In this document: piece by piece, positions 25,201 to 30,555 of the stretch | Numbering within the stretch: the first letter of the stretch is position 1 | Layout: each line of letters opens with the position of its first letter | Origin: JAFDZV01 sp966128725 | GTDB taxonomy: Bacteria; Bacteroidota; Ignavibacteria; OLB7 | Direction of reading: 5' to 3' | DNA: 30,555 nucleotides | Assembly: GCA_966128725.1 (NCBI GenBank) | Contig: CBHYLN010000061.1 | Span: 1-30,555, forward strand | Notes under the pieces: model-generated | Database searches by the model: none | Told to the model about the DNA's origin: nothing | What the model saw: only the letters and a program-made list of their open reading frames with translations | Position numbers and translations under genes: made by a program

Positions 25201-25614
25201 ATGCGCATGTACGCAGCGGCGGACCACGCCACGCTGGATGCGGTGTTCTCCGAAATGCGCGACCGGTTCGGGCCGGTGCCACCGGAAACCGAGACGTTGT
25301 TCGAGGCCGTGTTGCTGCGGCTTGCGGCCATCCCGACCGGTGCGGCACGATGCGCGTTGCGCGCCGGTGTGCTGCGGCTGGAGCTCCCGCCCGACACCGA
25401 GCGCGAATACTACAAGCGGTGGTTCCAGCCGATCATGGAGGCAATTGCCGGCGAGCGCGGCGCGCAACTGGAAACAAAGGGACGGCAGTTGGCGATTGTG
25501 TATGCCGGCGTGGAGAGTGTGGAGGAAGCCGAACGTGTGATCGGCCGGTTGATTGCGCGCATGCGCGAGGCCAAGCTGGCCGAGCGCGAGGCGCTGGGCA
25601 ACGGCTCGTTATAA
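22276..25614 (+). CDS. mfd: Transcription-repair coupling factor
   Basis: A 1112-residue DNA translocase that removes RNA polymerase stalled at lesions and recruits UvrA. Domains in order: UvrB-like N-terminal region (about 1-350), RNA polymerase interaction domain near 405-475 (LRELKQLRPGDFVVHVDKGI), and the helicase core with Walker A GDVGFGKTE (G564-K570-T571) and the DEEQ box at D665-Q668. Further motifs follow: the TATPIPRTLNFSLMGARDLS segment, the second RecA-like lobe with ESGIDIPAVNTI and QLRGRVGRS, then the C-terminal TRCF region that masks UvrA binding. The frame is open 72 codons upstream to 22060, but MRRILDKLSTSP at 22276 matches family starts and the extension is Pro/Cys-rich. 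Its end overlaps a convergent gene by 6 bp. Confidence 0.97.
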   Translation: MRRILDKLSTSPIVTSLLAAIREQPEVRVTGMAGSLRSMVVGLIHQRTSIPVLLVFEDRGDAAQAYADLVTLFGGEYVLLYQEEHHTAATLRDTLDAEVISLTDTLKSLADNRDRIVVTDVETLGEHVPPPGTIAGNVVELRLGERVGFEDLARKLALGGFERADIVQSMGEYAVRGGILDVFPVGSEHPVRLEFFGDEIDSIREFDPLSQRSVRDRKSISLMARLFHSEQDSEFSATILDHLDNRTLLWLDEPERLFGLLEDAGRHAVVERLGAFPRMLHSAFFGAAADVVDMGGRAQPAYSSSLRELCKGITAFREEGTTVYLLADGADSRSRLENLIEGECDRAAEAGEPYGFNAADLLYVTETISNGFVIPGIKLAVLTEHEVFSRRRARVRARQKQFKGFTLRELKQLRPGDFVVHVDKGIGRFVGLQTISAAGSRGEAVKLEYSGGDTLFVNLNYINRLQKYSSKEGAQPKLSRLGTEEWERAKARAKKRVKDIARELIRLYAQRKSQPGFAFPADTQWQHELEASFIYEDTPDQASATYAVKRDMESSTPMDRLVCGDVGFGKTEVAVRAAFKAAQGGKQVAVLAPTTILAQQHYNTFRDRLGRYAVNVDLMSRFRSKAEQKETLEQLKLGRVDVLIGTHRILSKDIRFKDLGLLIIDEEQRFGVAAKEKLRQVRATVDTLTLTATPIPRTLNFSLMGARDLSTIETPPRNRLPIVTELLQWNNDALADAVSRELKRGGQCFVVHWRIGDIEDLAATIATLVPEARVTVVHGEMTPEMIEKTMMAFIDRKYDVLVATKIIESGIDIPAVNTIIVNRADKFGLAELYQLRGRVGRSNIQAYCYMVVPPPTSLSRIALKRLQAIQEMSDLGSGLRLAMRDLEIRGAGNLLGAEQSGFIDEVGFDLYQKIVDEAVDELKREEFSDLFAEELKREATSAQLPNNDDVTIEIDGDALIPKQYIADDAERYDFYMRMYAAADHATLDAVFSEMRDRFGPVPPETETLFEAVLLRLAAIPTGAARCALRAGVLRLELPPDTEREYYKRWFQPIMEAIAGERGAQLETKGRQLAIVYAGVESVEEAERVIGRLIARMREAKLAEREALGNGSL

Positions 25615-25968
25615 CACGCGGAGCAGGGCGATGATTTCCTCGGCCGCGACCTGTGTAAGCGGCCAGATCTCGTCCATCTGCTCGCGGTTAAGGTACTCCA
25701 GCCGAAGCCCGAGTATCAGATAGGTCTCCAGCTGCATCAGCGCCGAACGGGCCTGGTGCACCAGTGCGCGCGCCTCCTTTGCCGAGGATCGATGCGCCCA
25801 GGCATCGGCCAGATGCGAGGGGATCGATGATGCGGCCCTGCGCGTTTCGGCTGTAAGGCCGGCGATCTCGGCAAGCGGATAGCTGCGCGTATGGAGATAC
25901 ACCTCGGTCGCCAGTGTCATGGCCTGTTGCCAGGCGCGAAGCTCGTCGTATGATCGGATCGATTGCAT
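25609..25968 (-). CDS. Four-helix bundle protein (23S rRNA IVS-encoded family)
   Basis: A 119-residue all-helical protein matching the 'four helix bundle protein' family (S23/IVS-encoded). It opens with SYDELRAWQQAMTLATEVY, then YPLAEIAGLTAETRRAASSI, PSHLADAWAHRSSAKE, and LMQLETYLILG near the end. Family members form homopentamers and are known from intervening sequences of 23S rRNA genes, but many, like this one, are free-standing and of unknown function. The ATG at 25966-25968 is preferred over a TTG six codons upstream, since MQSIRSYDELRAWQ fits the family. Its 3' end overlaps the end of mfd by 6 bp (tail to tail). Confidence 0.85.
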   Translation of the reverse strand: MQSIRSYDELRAWQQAMTLATEVYLHTRSYPLAEIAGLTAETRRAASSIPSHLADAWAHRSSAKEARALVHQARSALMQLETYLILGLRLEYLNREQMDEIWPLTQVAAEEIIALLRVL

Positions 25969-26064
25969 GAATGAAGGGGACGGCAAATCGTGATACGCGC
26001 GGTTACGCCGTCAATCTACGCAATAACAGTGCCGGTTGCTCGACAACCCGTTACCTACACCGGA

Positions 26065-26095
26065 TTGCGTACTTTACGATTCTCATGTAGGTTTG
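26065..26095 (+). promoter_or_regulatory. Bacteroidota-type promoter of the plsX-fab cluster
   Basis: TTG (26065-26067), exactly 20 bases, then TAGGTTTG (26088-26095): an exact match to the TTG/TAnnTTTG form. Transcription would start near 26102, giving a leader of about 72 nt before plsX. This is the clearest promoter in the window. Confidence 0.72.
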
Positions 26096-26173
26096 CCGGT
26101 TCGTTGGTTGGTGGGAGTTCCCATCCCACGGCAGCAAATCTCCCTTTGTGTACAGGTGATTTCAACGCGTTCG

Positions 26174-27190
26174 ATGGTTCAGCCACGTATTCGCATCGTG
26201 CTGGATGCCATGGGCACCGACAACGCACCCGCCGAGGATGTGCGAGGTGCCGCCGAGGCGTTGAGCGATCCGGTCAGGGGCGGTGGGTTCGAGATCATCC
26301 TTGTTGGTGACGAGGAATCCATCGCGCGCGAGCTGGAGCGGCACCCGGGCCTGGACAGGCAGCGTATCAGCATCCAGCACGCGCCGGAGGTGATCAGCAT
26401 GGGCGAGGAGCCTGCGCAGGCCGTGCGAACCAAGCGCGACAGCTCGCTGGTGCGCGGGATCACCATGCAGAAAGATGGCCTGGCCGATGCCTTCGTCTCG
26501 GCCGGCAATACCGGTGCGGTAATGGCCGCTTCCACATTTATCCTCGGTCGCATCCCGGGCATTTCCCGCCCGACGATCGCCTCCCAATTCCCTGCCGCCG
26601 ACGGCTACACCATTGTGGCCGATGTTGGTGCCAATGTTGATACCAAGCCCCGGAACCTGTACGAATTCGCCGTGATGGCCAGCATCTATGCCGAACAGAT
26701 ATTCGGCTATGCGCGCCCATCGGTGGGTCTGCTGAATGTGGGCGAGGAGGAGGGCAAGGGCGAGGATCGCGCCGTGCAGGCCTACGAGCTGCTGAAGGCC
26801 AGCAGCCTGAACTTCGTGGGCAATGTTGAGGGCCGCGATATCCTGAAGGGGACGGCGCGTGTTGTGGTGTGTGATGGCTTTACAGGCAATATCCTGCTGA
26901 AGTTCGCCGAAAGTGTGCCCGGCCTGCTGCGCGCGAAACTGGGCGCGCAGGCAAGCGGCGGCTTTATCGCGAAGCTGCGCCTGGGGCTCGCGCGCGGCGT
27001 GCTCCGATCCGTGTTCAAGGAGATGGACTATCAGGAATACGGAGGTGTGCCGCTTCTTGGCGTGAACGGCGTATCGATAATCGGCCACGGTGGTTCAACC
27101 GCCAAGGCCATAAAAAACATGATCTTCAAGGCCGACGAGATGGTGCGTAACGGCGTTAACCGTCGCATTGCCGAGGCCCTTGCCGAGTGA
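26174..27190 (+). CDS. plsX: Phosphate acyltransferase PlsX
   Basis: A 338-residue enzyme that makes acyl-phosphate from acyl-ACP and phosphate, the donor used by PlsY in the first acylation of glycerol-3-phosphate. The family start IRIVLDAMGTDNAP is followed by VSAGNTGAVMAASTFILGRI (about residues 113-132). Later come DVGANVDTKP, VGLLNVGEEEGKG, VVCDGFTGNILLKF and the C-terminal GVNGVSIIGHGGS. The frame is open upstream to 26036; the ATG at 26174 is chosen for its match to family N-termini. The usual upstream neighbour rpmF (ribosomal protein L32) is absent; 25969-26173 holds only the promoter and leader. fabH follows 142 bp later. Confidence 0.96.
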   Translation: MVQPRIRIVLDAMGTDNAPAEDVRGAAEALSDPVRGGGFEIILVGDEESIARELERHPGLDRQRISIQHAPEVISMGEEPAQAVRTKRDSSLVRGITMQKDGLADAFVSAGNTGAVMAASTFILGRIPGISRPTIASQFPAADGYTIVADVGANVDTKPRNLYEFAVMASIYAEQIFGYARPSVGLLNVGEEEGKGEDRAVQAYELLKASSLNFVGNVEGRDILKGTARVVVCDGFTGNILLKFAESVPGLLRAKLGAQASGGFIAKLRLGLARGVLRSVFKEMDYQEYGGVPLLGVNGVSIIGHGGSTAKAIKNMIFKADEMVRNGVNRRIAEALAE

Positions 27191-27332
27191 TGACCGATGG
27201 GCTGGGTGTGAACGGGCCACGGCAGGGCAACGCGCAGGCGATAGGCCATCCGTGGAATGCCGGCCTGGCTCAGGGGCTCATCACCGGAATCCGATTCCTC
27301 GAACACATTCCTCAAACAACGGATCTTCCTGA

Positions 27333-28328
27333 ATGAACGCTCTCAAGCGTGCCGCGATCACTTCGGTTGGCCACTACGTACCACCGGACGTTTACGACAA
27401 TCACTACTTTGAATCGTTCCTTGAAACGAACGACGAGTGGATCCAGACGCGGACCGGGATCGCCGAGCGGCGCTTTCTGAAGGAGGGGGGCTCAAGCGAT
27501 CTGGCATTGCCGGCCGCGCAGATGTGCCTGGAGCGCCGGGGCATCAGCCCTGCCGATGTGGAGTGCATTCTTGTTGCCACCGTAACGCCCGATATGCTTT
27601 TCCCGCCAACAGCCAGCATACTTCAGGGGAAGCTGGGCGCGGTGAACGCATGGTGCTTCGATCTGGAGGCAGCCTGCAGCTCGTTCCTGTACGCGCTGAA
27701 TGTGGGCGCGCGGCTGATCGAGTCCGGCGCGCATCGCAATGTGCTGGTGGTTGGGGCCGATAAGATGAGCTCCATCATCGATTTTCAGGACCGCAATACC
27801 GCGGTGTTGTTTGGCGACGGCGCCGGCGCCGCGCTGTTGGAGCCGATCGAGGACGAGTCGCTTGGTCTGCTGGATTTCCACCTGAAGGTGGACCCCACCG
27901 GCGGCCCGTTTCTGTACATGCCGGCGGGCGGCAGCGTGATGCCCCCCACGGCCGAAACCGTCGCCAACCGCCAGCACTATGTGGTGCAGGACGGGCGCAC
28001 GGTGTTCAAGTCCGCCGTGCCCGGTATGCAGGAAGCCGCCGAGATGATCATGAATCGCAACGGCCTTACCGCCGACGACATTCGCTGGCTGGTTCCACAT
28101 CAGGCCAATCTCCGCATCATCTCCGCCACGGCCTCGCGCATGGGATTGCCGATGGAAAAGGTGATGGTGAACATCAACAAGTACGGCAACACAACCTCCG
28201 GCACATTGCCTATCTGCCTGAGCGAGTGGTGGGAACAGGGCTTGCTGCATAAGGGTGATGGGCTGGTTCTGGTTACCTTCGGCGCAGGGTACACCTCCGG
28301 CGGTGCCTACGTGCGCTGGGCATACTAG
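27333..28328 (+). CDS. fabH: 3-oxoacyl-ACP synthase III
   Basis: A 331-residue condensing enzyme that starts fatty-acid synthesis by joining acetyl-CoA (or branched acyl-CoA) to malonyl-ACP. The catalytic triad is visible: C115 in DLEAACSSFLYAL, H256 in VPHQANLRII and N286 in NKYGNTTSGTLP. The N-terminal block with NDEWIQTRTGIAERR and the C-terminal FGAGYTSGGAYVRW are typical. The ATG at 27333 has no Shine-Dalgarno sequence. The gene comes after plsX and before fabD, the classical order, but a 545-bp gap filled with a hairpin repeat array separates it from fabD. Confidence 0.97.
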   Translation: MNALKRAAITSVGHYVPPDVYDNHYFESFLETNDEWIQTRTGIAERRFLKEGGSSDLALPAAQMCLERRGISPADVECILVATVTPDMLFPPTASILQGKLGAVNAWCFDLEAACSSFLYALNVGARLIESGAHRNVLVVGADKMSSIIDFQDRNTAVLFGDGAGAALLEPIEDESLGLLDFHLKVDPTGGPFLYMPAGGSVMPPTAETVANRQHYVVQDGRTVFKSAVPGMQEAAEMIMNRNGLTADDIRWLVPHQANLRIISATASRMGLPMEKVMVNINKYGNTTSGTLPICLSEWWEQGLLHKGDGLVLVTFGAGYTSGGAYVRWAY

Positions 28329-28873
28329 GGAAGTGAGAATTAAGAAGTTTGAATGACGAAACGATGCCTGTTGCGGACCTTCGTCGTTCAACCGAGTGCG
28401 TCGAGCACAGTTGGGAATCGAGAAGGTTGAATGACGAGACAAGTTGCTCGTTGCGGGCCTTCGTCGTTCAACCGAGTGCGTCGCGCGCAGTTGGGAATCG
28501 AGAAGTTTGAATGACGAAACGCTGCCTGTTGCGGATCTTCGTCGTTCAACCGAGTGCGTCGCGCACAGTTGGGAATTGGGAAGGCTGAATGACGAGGCAA
28601 GATGCTCGTTGCGGGCCTTCGTCGTTCAACCGAGTGCGTCGAGCACAGTTGGGAATTGAGAAGTTTGAATGACGAAACGACGCCTGTTGCGGACCTTCGT
28701 CGTTCAACCGAGTGCGTCGCGCACAGTTGGGAATTGGGAAGGCTGAATGACGAGGCAAGATGCTCGTTGCGGGCCTTCGTCGTTCAACCGAGTGCGTCGC
28801 GCATATTGGGGAATTGTGAATGTGGAATGGCGAAACGCTCGTCATTCGTCCTTCAACCTTCGTCATTTGTTCA
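28329..28873 (+). repeat. Alternating 78/80-bp hairpin repeat array between fabH and fabD
   Basis: Six full units and a degraded seventh begin (at GAATGACGA) at 28351, 28429, 28509, 28587, 28667, 28745 and 28825, so the spacing alternates 78, 80, 78, 80, 78, 80. Two unit types alternate: A has GACGAAACG then TGCCTGTTGCGGA, and B has GACGAGRCAAG then TGCTCGTTGCGGG. The higher-order period is 158 bp. Each unit has a 10-13 bp stem (GAATGACGA pairing with TCGTCGTTC, one G-T wobble; in unit 1 the arms are 28351-28360 and 28380-28389) and a second small hairpin in the conserved GAGTGCGTCG.GCAC part. The last unit runs up to the fabD start codon. The 158-bp period is not a multiple of three, so the array is not coding. 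Confidence 0.9.
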
Positions 28874-29800
28874 ATGAGGGCTTTTCTTTTTCCGGGCCAG
28901 GGATCGCAGTTCGTGGGAATGGGACGCGATGCCTACATCGAGAACAACGTGGTGCGCGATATCATCGACCGCGCCAACGATGTGCTCGGGTATGAACTCA
29001 GCGGCATCATGTTCGAGGGGCCCGACGACGAGCTTCGCCAGACACGCAATGCGCAGCCTGCCATATTCGTGCACAGCTATGCGCTGTATCAGTTGCTGAA
29101 CGGTCCGGCGCCCGCGATGGCCGCGGGGCATTCGCTTGGTGAATACACCGCGCTGACCGTGGCCAACGCGCTTACGTTCGACGATGCGTTGCGCCTTGTG
29201 CAGATTCGCGCCAATGCGATGCAGGAAGCCGGCACGCTGGCCGAGGGCACGATGGCGGCGATTATCGGGCTCGAGGATGATGTTGTCGGGCAGATCTGCG
29301 ATGCGGTAAGCAACGAGACAGGCATCGTGCAGTCGGCGAACTTCAACTCGCCGGGGCAGGTTGTGGTGTCCGGCACGCCGGATGCCGTGGCCGAGACCAT
29401 GAAGCGTGCCAAGGATGCCGGTGCCCGCATGGCCAAGCAACTTAATGTTTCGGGTGCCTTCCACTCGCCGCTGATGGAGCCGGCACGCCAGAAGCTGGCC
29501 GAAGCCCTGAGCGCCGCGCCGATCGAGAACGCGGATTTCCCCGTGTATGCCAACGTGGGCGGCGAGCCGCTGGTTGAGGCCGAGGCGATCCGCGAGTCGC
29601 TGTTGCGGCAGCTTACAGCGCCGGTACAGTGGACGCGCACCATACAGAATATGGCAGCCGGCGGGGCAAGCGAATTCATCGAGGTAGGGCCTGGCAATGT
29701 TCTGCAGGGTCTGGCGAAGCGGATTGCCGCCGCGGTACCGGCACGCGGCATTGCCGACCTGGCCGCCGTGGCCGCATTCAACCAACCCATCGAAGGCTGA
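28874..29800 (+). CDS. fabD: Malonyl-CoA:ACP transacylase
   Basis: A 308-residue enzyme that loads malonyl groups from CoA onto ACP for fatty-acid elongation. It starts RAFLFPGQGSQFVGMG. The catalytic S87 is in AAGHSLGEYTAL and the partner H197 in VSGAFHSPLM. QIRANAMQEA with its Arg, the SANFNSPGQVVVSG block and EVGPGNVLQGL near the end are also standard. The ATG at 28874 directly follows the hairpin array, and the longer frame from 28820 would begin inside the repeats, so I prefer 28874. No Shine-Dalgarno sequence is present; the mRNA leader would be made of repeat-derived structure. Confidence 0.96.
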   Translation: MRAFLFPGQGSQFVGMGRDAYIENNVVRDIIDRANDVLGYELSGIMFEGPDDELRQTRNAQPAIFVHSYALYQLLNGPAPAMAAGHSLGEYTALTVANALTFDDALRLVQIRANAMQEAGTLAEGTMAAIIGLEDDVVGQICDAVSNETGIVQSANFNSPGQVVVSGTPDAVAETMKRAKDAGARMAKQLNVSGAFHSPLMEPARQKLAEALSAAPIENADFPVYANVGGEPLVEAEAIRESLLRQLTAPVQWTRTIQNMAAGGASEFIEVGPGNVLQGLAKRIAAAVPARGIADLAAVAAFNQPIEG

Positions 29801-29879
29801 GCCGCGCCCCGTGGTGCGCGCACGGTGTTCGTGTGGGCACCCGGATCGATTATCGCCGATTACCGGCTACAGGCTGATC

Positions 29880-29907
29880 GGCTCGCACGTGATGGCGCGT
29901 GCGAGCC
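29880..29907. terminator. Hairpin between fabD and fabG
   Basis: A perfect 10-bp stem (GGCTCGCACG at 29880-29889, CGTGCGAGCC at 29898-29907) with an 8-base loop, 24 bp before the fabG start. No T-tract. It may be a terminator, an attenuator or a processing/stability element inside the fab transcript. Confidence 0.5.
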
Positions 29908-29931
29908 AACCGACAACAACACAGATCCAGT

Positions 29932-30555
29932 ATGAGCACAGAGCAGGAGCAGACATCGGCGGGCGGTCGCCTGGCCGGCAGGATTGCGATCGTAACCGGT
30001 GGCGCACGCGGTATCGGCAGTGCGATCGTGGAGCGGCTGGTTGCCGACGGCGCCCGCGTTGCCTTCACGTACAACTCCTCGCCGGAGCCCGCGGCGGCGC
30101 TTGTTGAACGGCTTGGAGCCGATCACGCGATGGCCGTTAAATGCGACGTTGCCAACGCCGACGAGATCGCCGCGCTGGTTGAAAAGGTGCTCACGACGTG
30201 GGGGAAAATCCATATATTGGTCAACAATGCGGGTATTACGAAGGATACCTTGATGCTGCGCATGTCGCAGCAGGACTTCGAGGATGTGCTTCGTACCAAT
30301 CTGACCGGCGCCTTCCTTGCCGCCAAGGCGGTGCTCCGTCCCATGATGGGCGAGCGTTGGGGGCGCATCATCAACATTGCATCGGTTGTGGGCCTTGTCG
30401 GCAACCCCGGGCAGGCAAACTATGTTGCCTCGAAGGCCGGGATGATCGGCATGACCAAGTCGATCGCGCAGGAAGTTGCCTCGCGCAACATTCTGGTAAA
30501 CTGCATTGCTCCCGGCTTCATCGGGAGCGACATGACCGCGAAGCTCAACGAGACA
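29932..30555 (+). CDS. fabG: 3-oxoacyl-ACP reductase (cut by right edge)
   Basis: The first 208 residues of an SDR-family reductase; the frame is still open at the edge and about 40 residues are missing. It reduces 3-oxoacyl-ACP with NADPH in each elongation cycle. The cofactor motif TGGARGIGSA, the NNAG motif (LVNNAGITKD) and the catalytic Ser-Tyr-Lys set (NIASVVGLVGN, then YVASKAG) are all present, followed by APGFIGSDMTAKL. The N-terminus has an extra polar stretch (STEQEQTSAGG) before the Rossmann fold. Its place after plsX, fabH and fabD supports FabG over other SDR enzymes; acpP would be expected next. Confidence 0.95.
   Translation, partial: MSTEQEQTSAGGRLAGRIAIVTGGARGIGSAIVERLVADGARVAFTYNSSPEPAAALVERLGADHAMAVKCDVANADEIAALVEKVLTTWGKIHILVNNAGITKDTLMLRMSQQDFEDVLRTNLTGAFLAAKAVLRPMMGERWGRIINIASVVGLVGNPGQANYVASKAGMIGMTKSIAQEVASRNILVNCIAPGFIGSDMTAKLNET

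Noticed and set aside
22186..25467. Long minus-strand frames (556 and 473 codons) opposite mfd.
   Set aside because: They are antisense shadows; mfd in the plus frame has every expected motif.
28388..28866. Short open frames on both strands within the hairpin array.
   Set aside because: They are translations of the tandem repeat; the 158-bp period shifts frame and nothing resembles a protein.
28329..28873. A CRISPR array between fabH and fabD.
   Set aside because: The whole 78-80 bp units are repeated, including what would be spacers, and no cas genes are present.
1..30555. tRNA or rRNA genes, integrase or transposase genes.
   Set aside because: I looked for tRNA T-loop and acceptor patterns and for transposase/integrase motifs and found none.

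Overview
The window comes from a GC-rich bacterium of the Bacteroidota/Chlorobiota (FCB) group. A deep lineage such as Kapabacteria would fit, but no rRNA or other taxonomic marker is present to prove it. Three lines of evidence agree. (1) A 1294-residue secreted protein ends in a type IX secretion (Por) sorting domain, and a second secreted protein ends in something similar. (2) Several intergenic regions carry the Bacteroidota promoter form (TTG, about 19-20 bases, TAnnTTTG). (3) Almost no start codon has a Shine-Dalgarno sequence.

Layout. 1-151: tail of an unidentified plus-strand gene. 135-3512 (minus): DUF5996 protein, AlkD-like DNA alkylation repeat protein, and the phosphatidylethanolamine pair pssA and psd. 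3619-7503 (minus): the large T9SS-secreted protein. 7626-8888 (plus): murA. 9085-10811 (minus): two secreted proteins. 10812-11646: non-coding DNA with a duplicated repeat cassette. 11647-15156 (minus): a 1169-residue STAND ATPase with a SARP/BTAD DNA-binding region at its C-terminus, with a zinc-ribbon gene upstream (15291-15542). 15906-18359 (plus): APC-type permease and purE. 18501-19721 (minus): Memo-family protein. 19914-21989: a secreted/membrane protein, a lipoprotein and a GNAT acetyltransferase. 22276-25614 (plus): mfd, tail to tail with a four-helix-bundle gene. 26174 to the right edge (plus): fatty-acid/phospholipid cluster plsX-fabH-fabD-fabG, with a 0.5 kb alternating hairpin array between fabH and fabD.

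How the genes work together. PlsX, FabH, FabD and FabG supply acyl chains for phospholipids, and PssA plus Psd make the phosphatidylethanolamine head group, so both ends of membrane lipid synthesis are in the window. MurA starts peptidoglycan precursor synthesis. The secreted proteins are probably exported through the Sec system and, for those with a sorting domain, the type IX system.

Most interesting signals. First, a regulator with SARP-type DNA binding lies close to two intergenic sites built as 7-bp direct repeats with a 4-bp spacer (11-bp pitch), the geometry known for SARP operators. One site is upstream of the zinc-ribbon/regulator genes and the other upstream of a secreted-protein gene. 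Second, the fabH-fabD gap holds six units alternating at 78 and 80 bp, each able to form two hairpins. Third, strong GC hairpins without U-tracts follow many genes.
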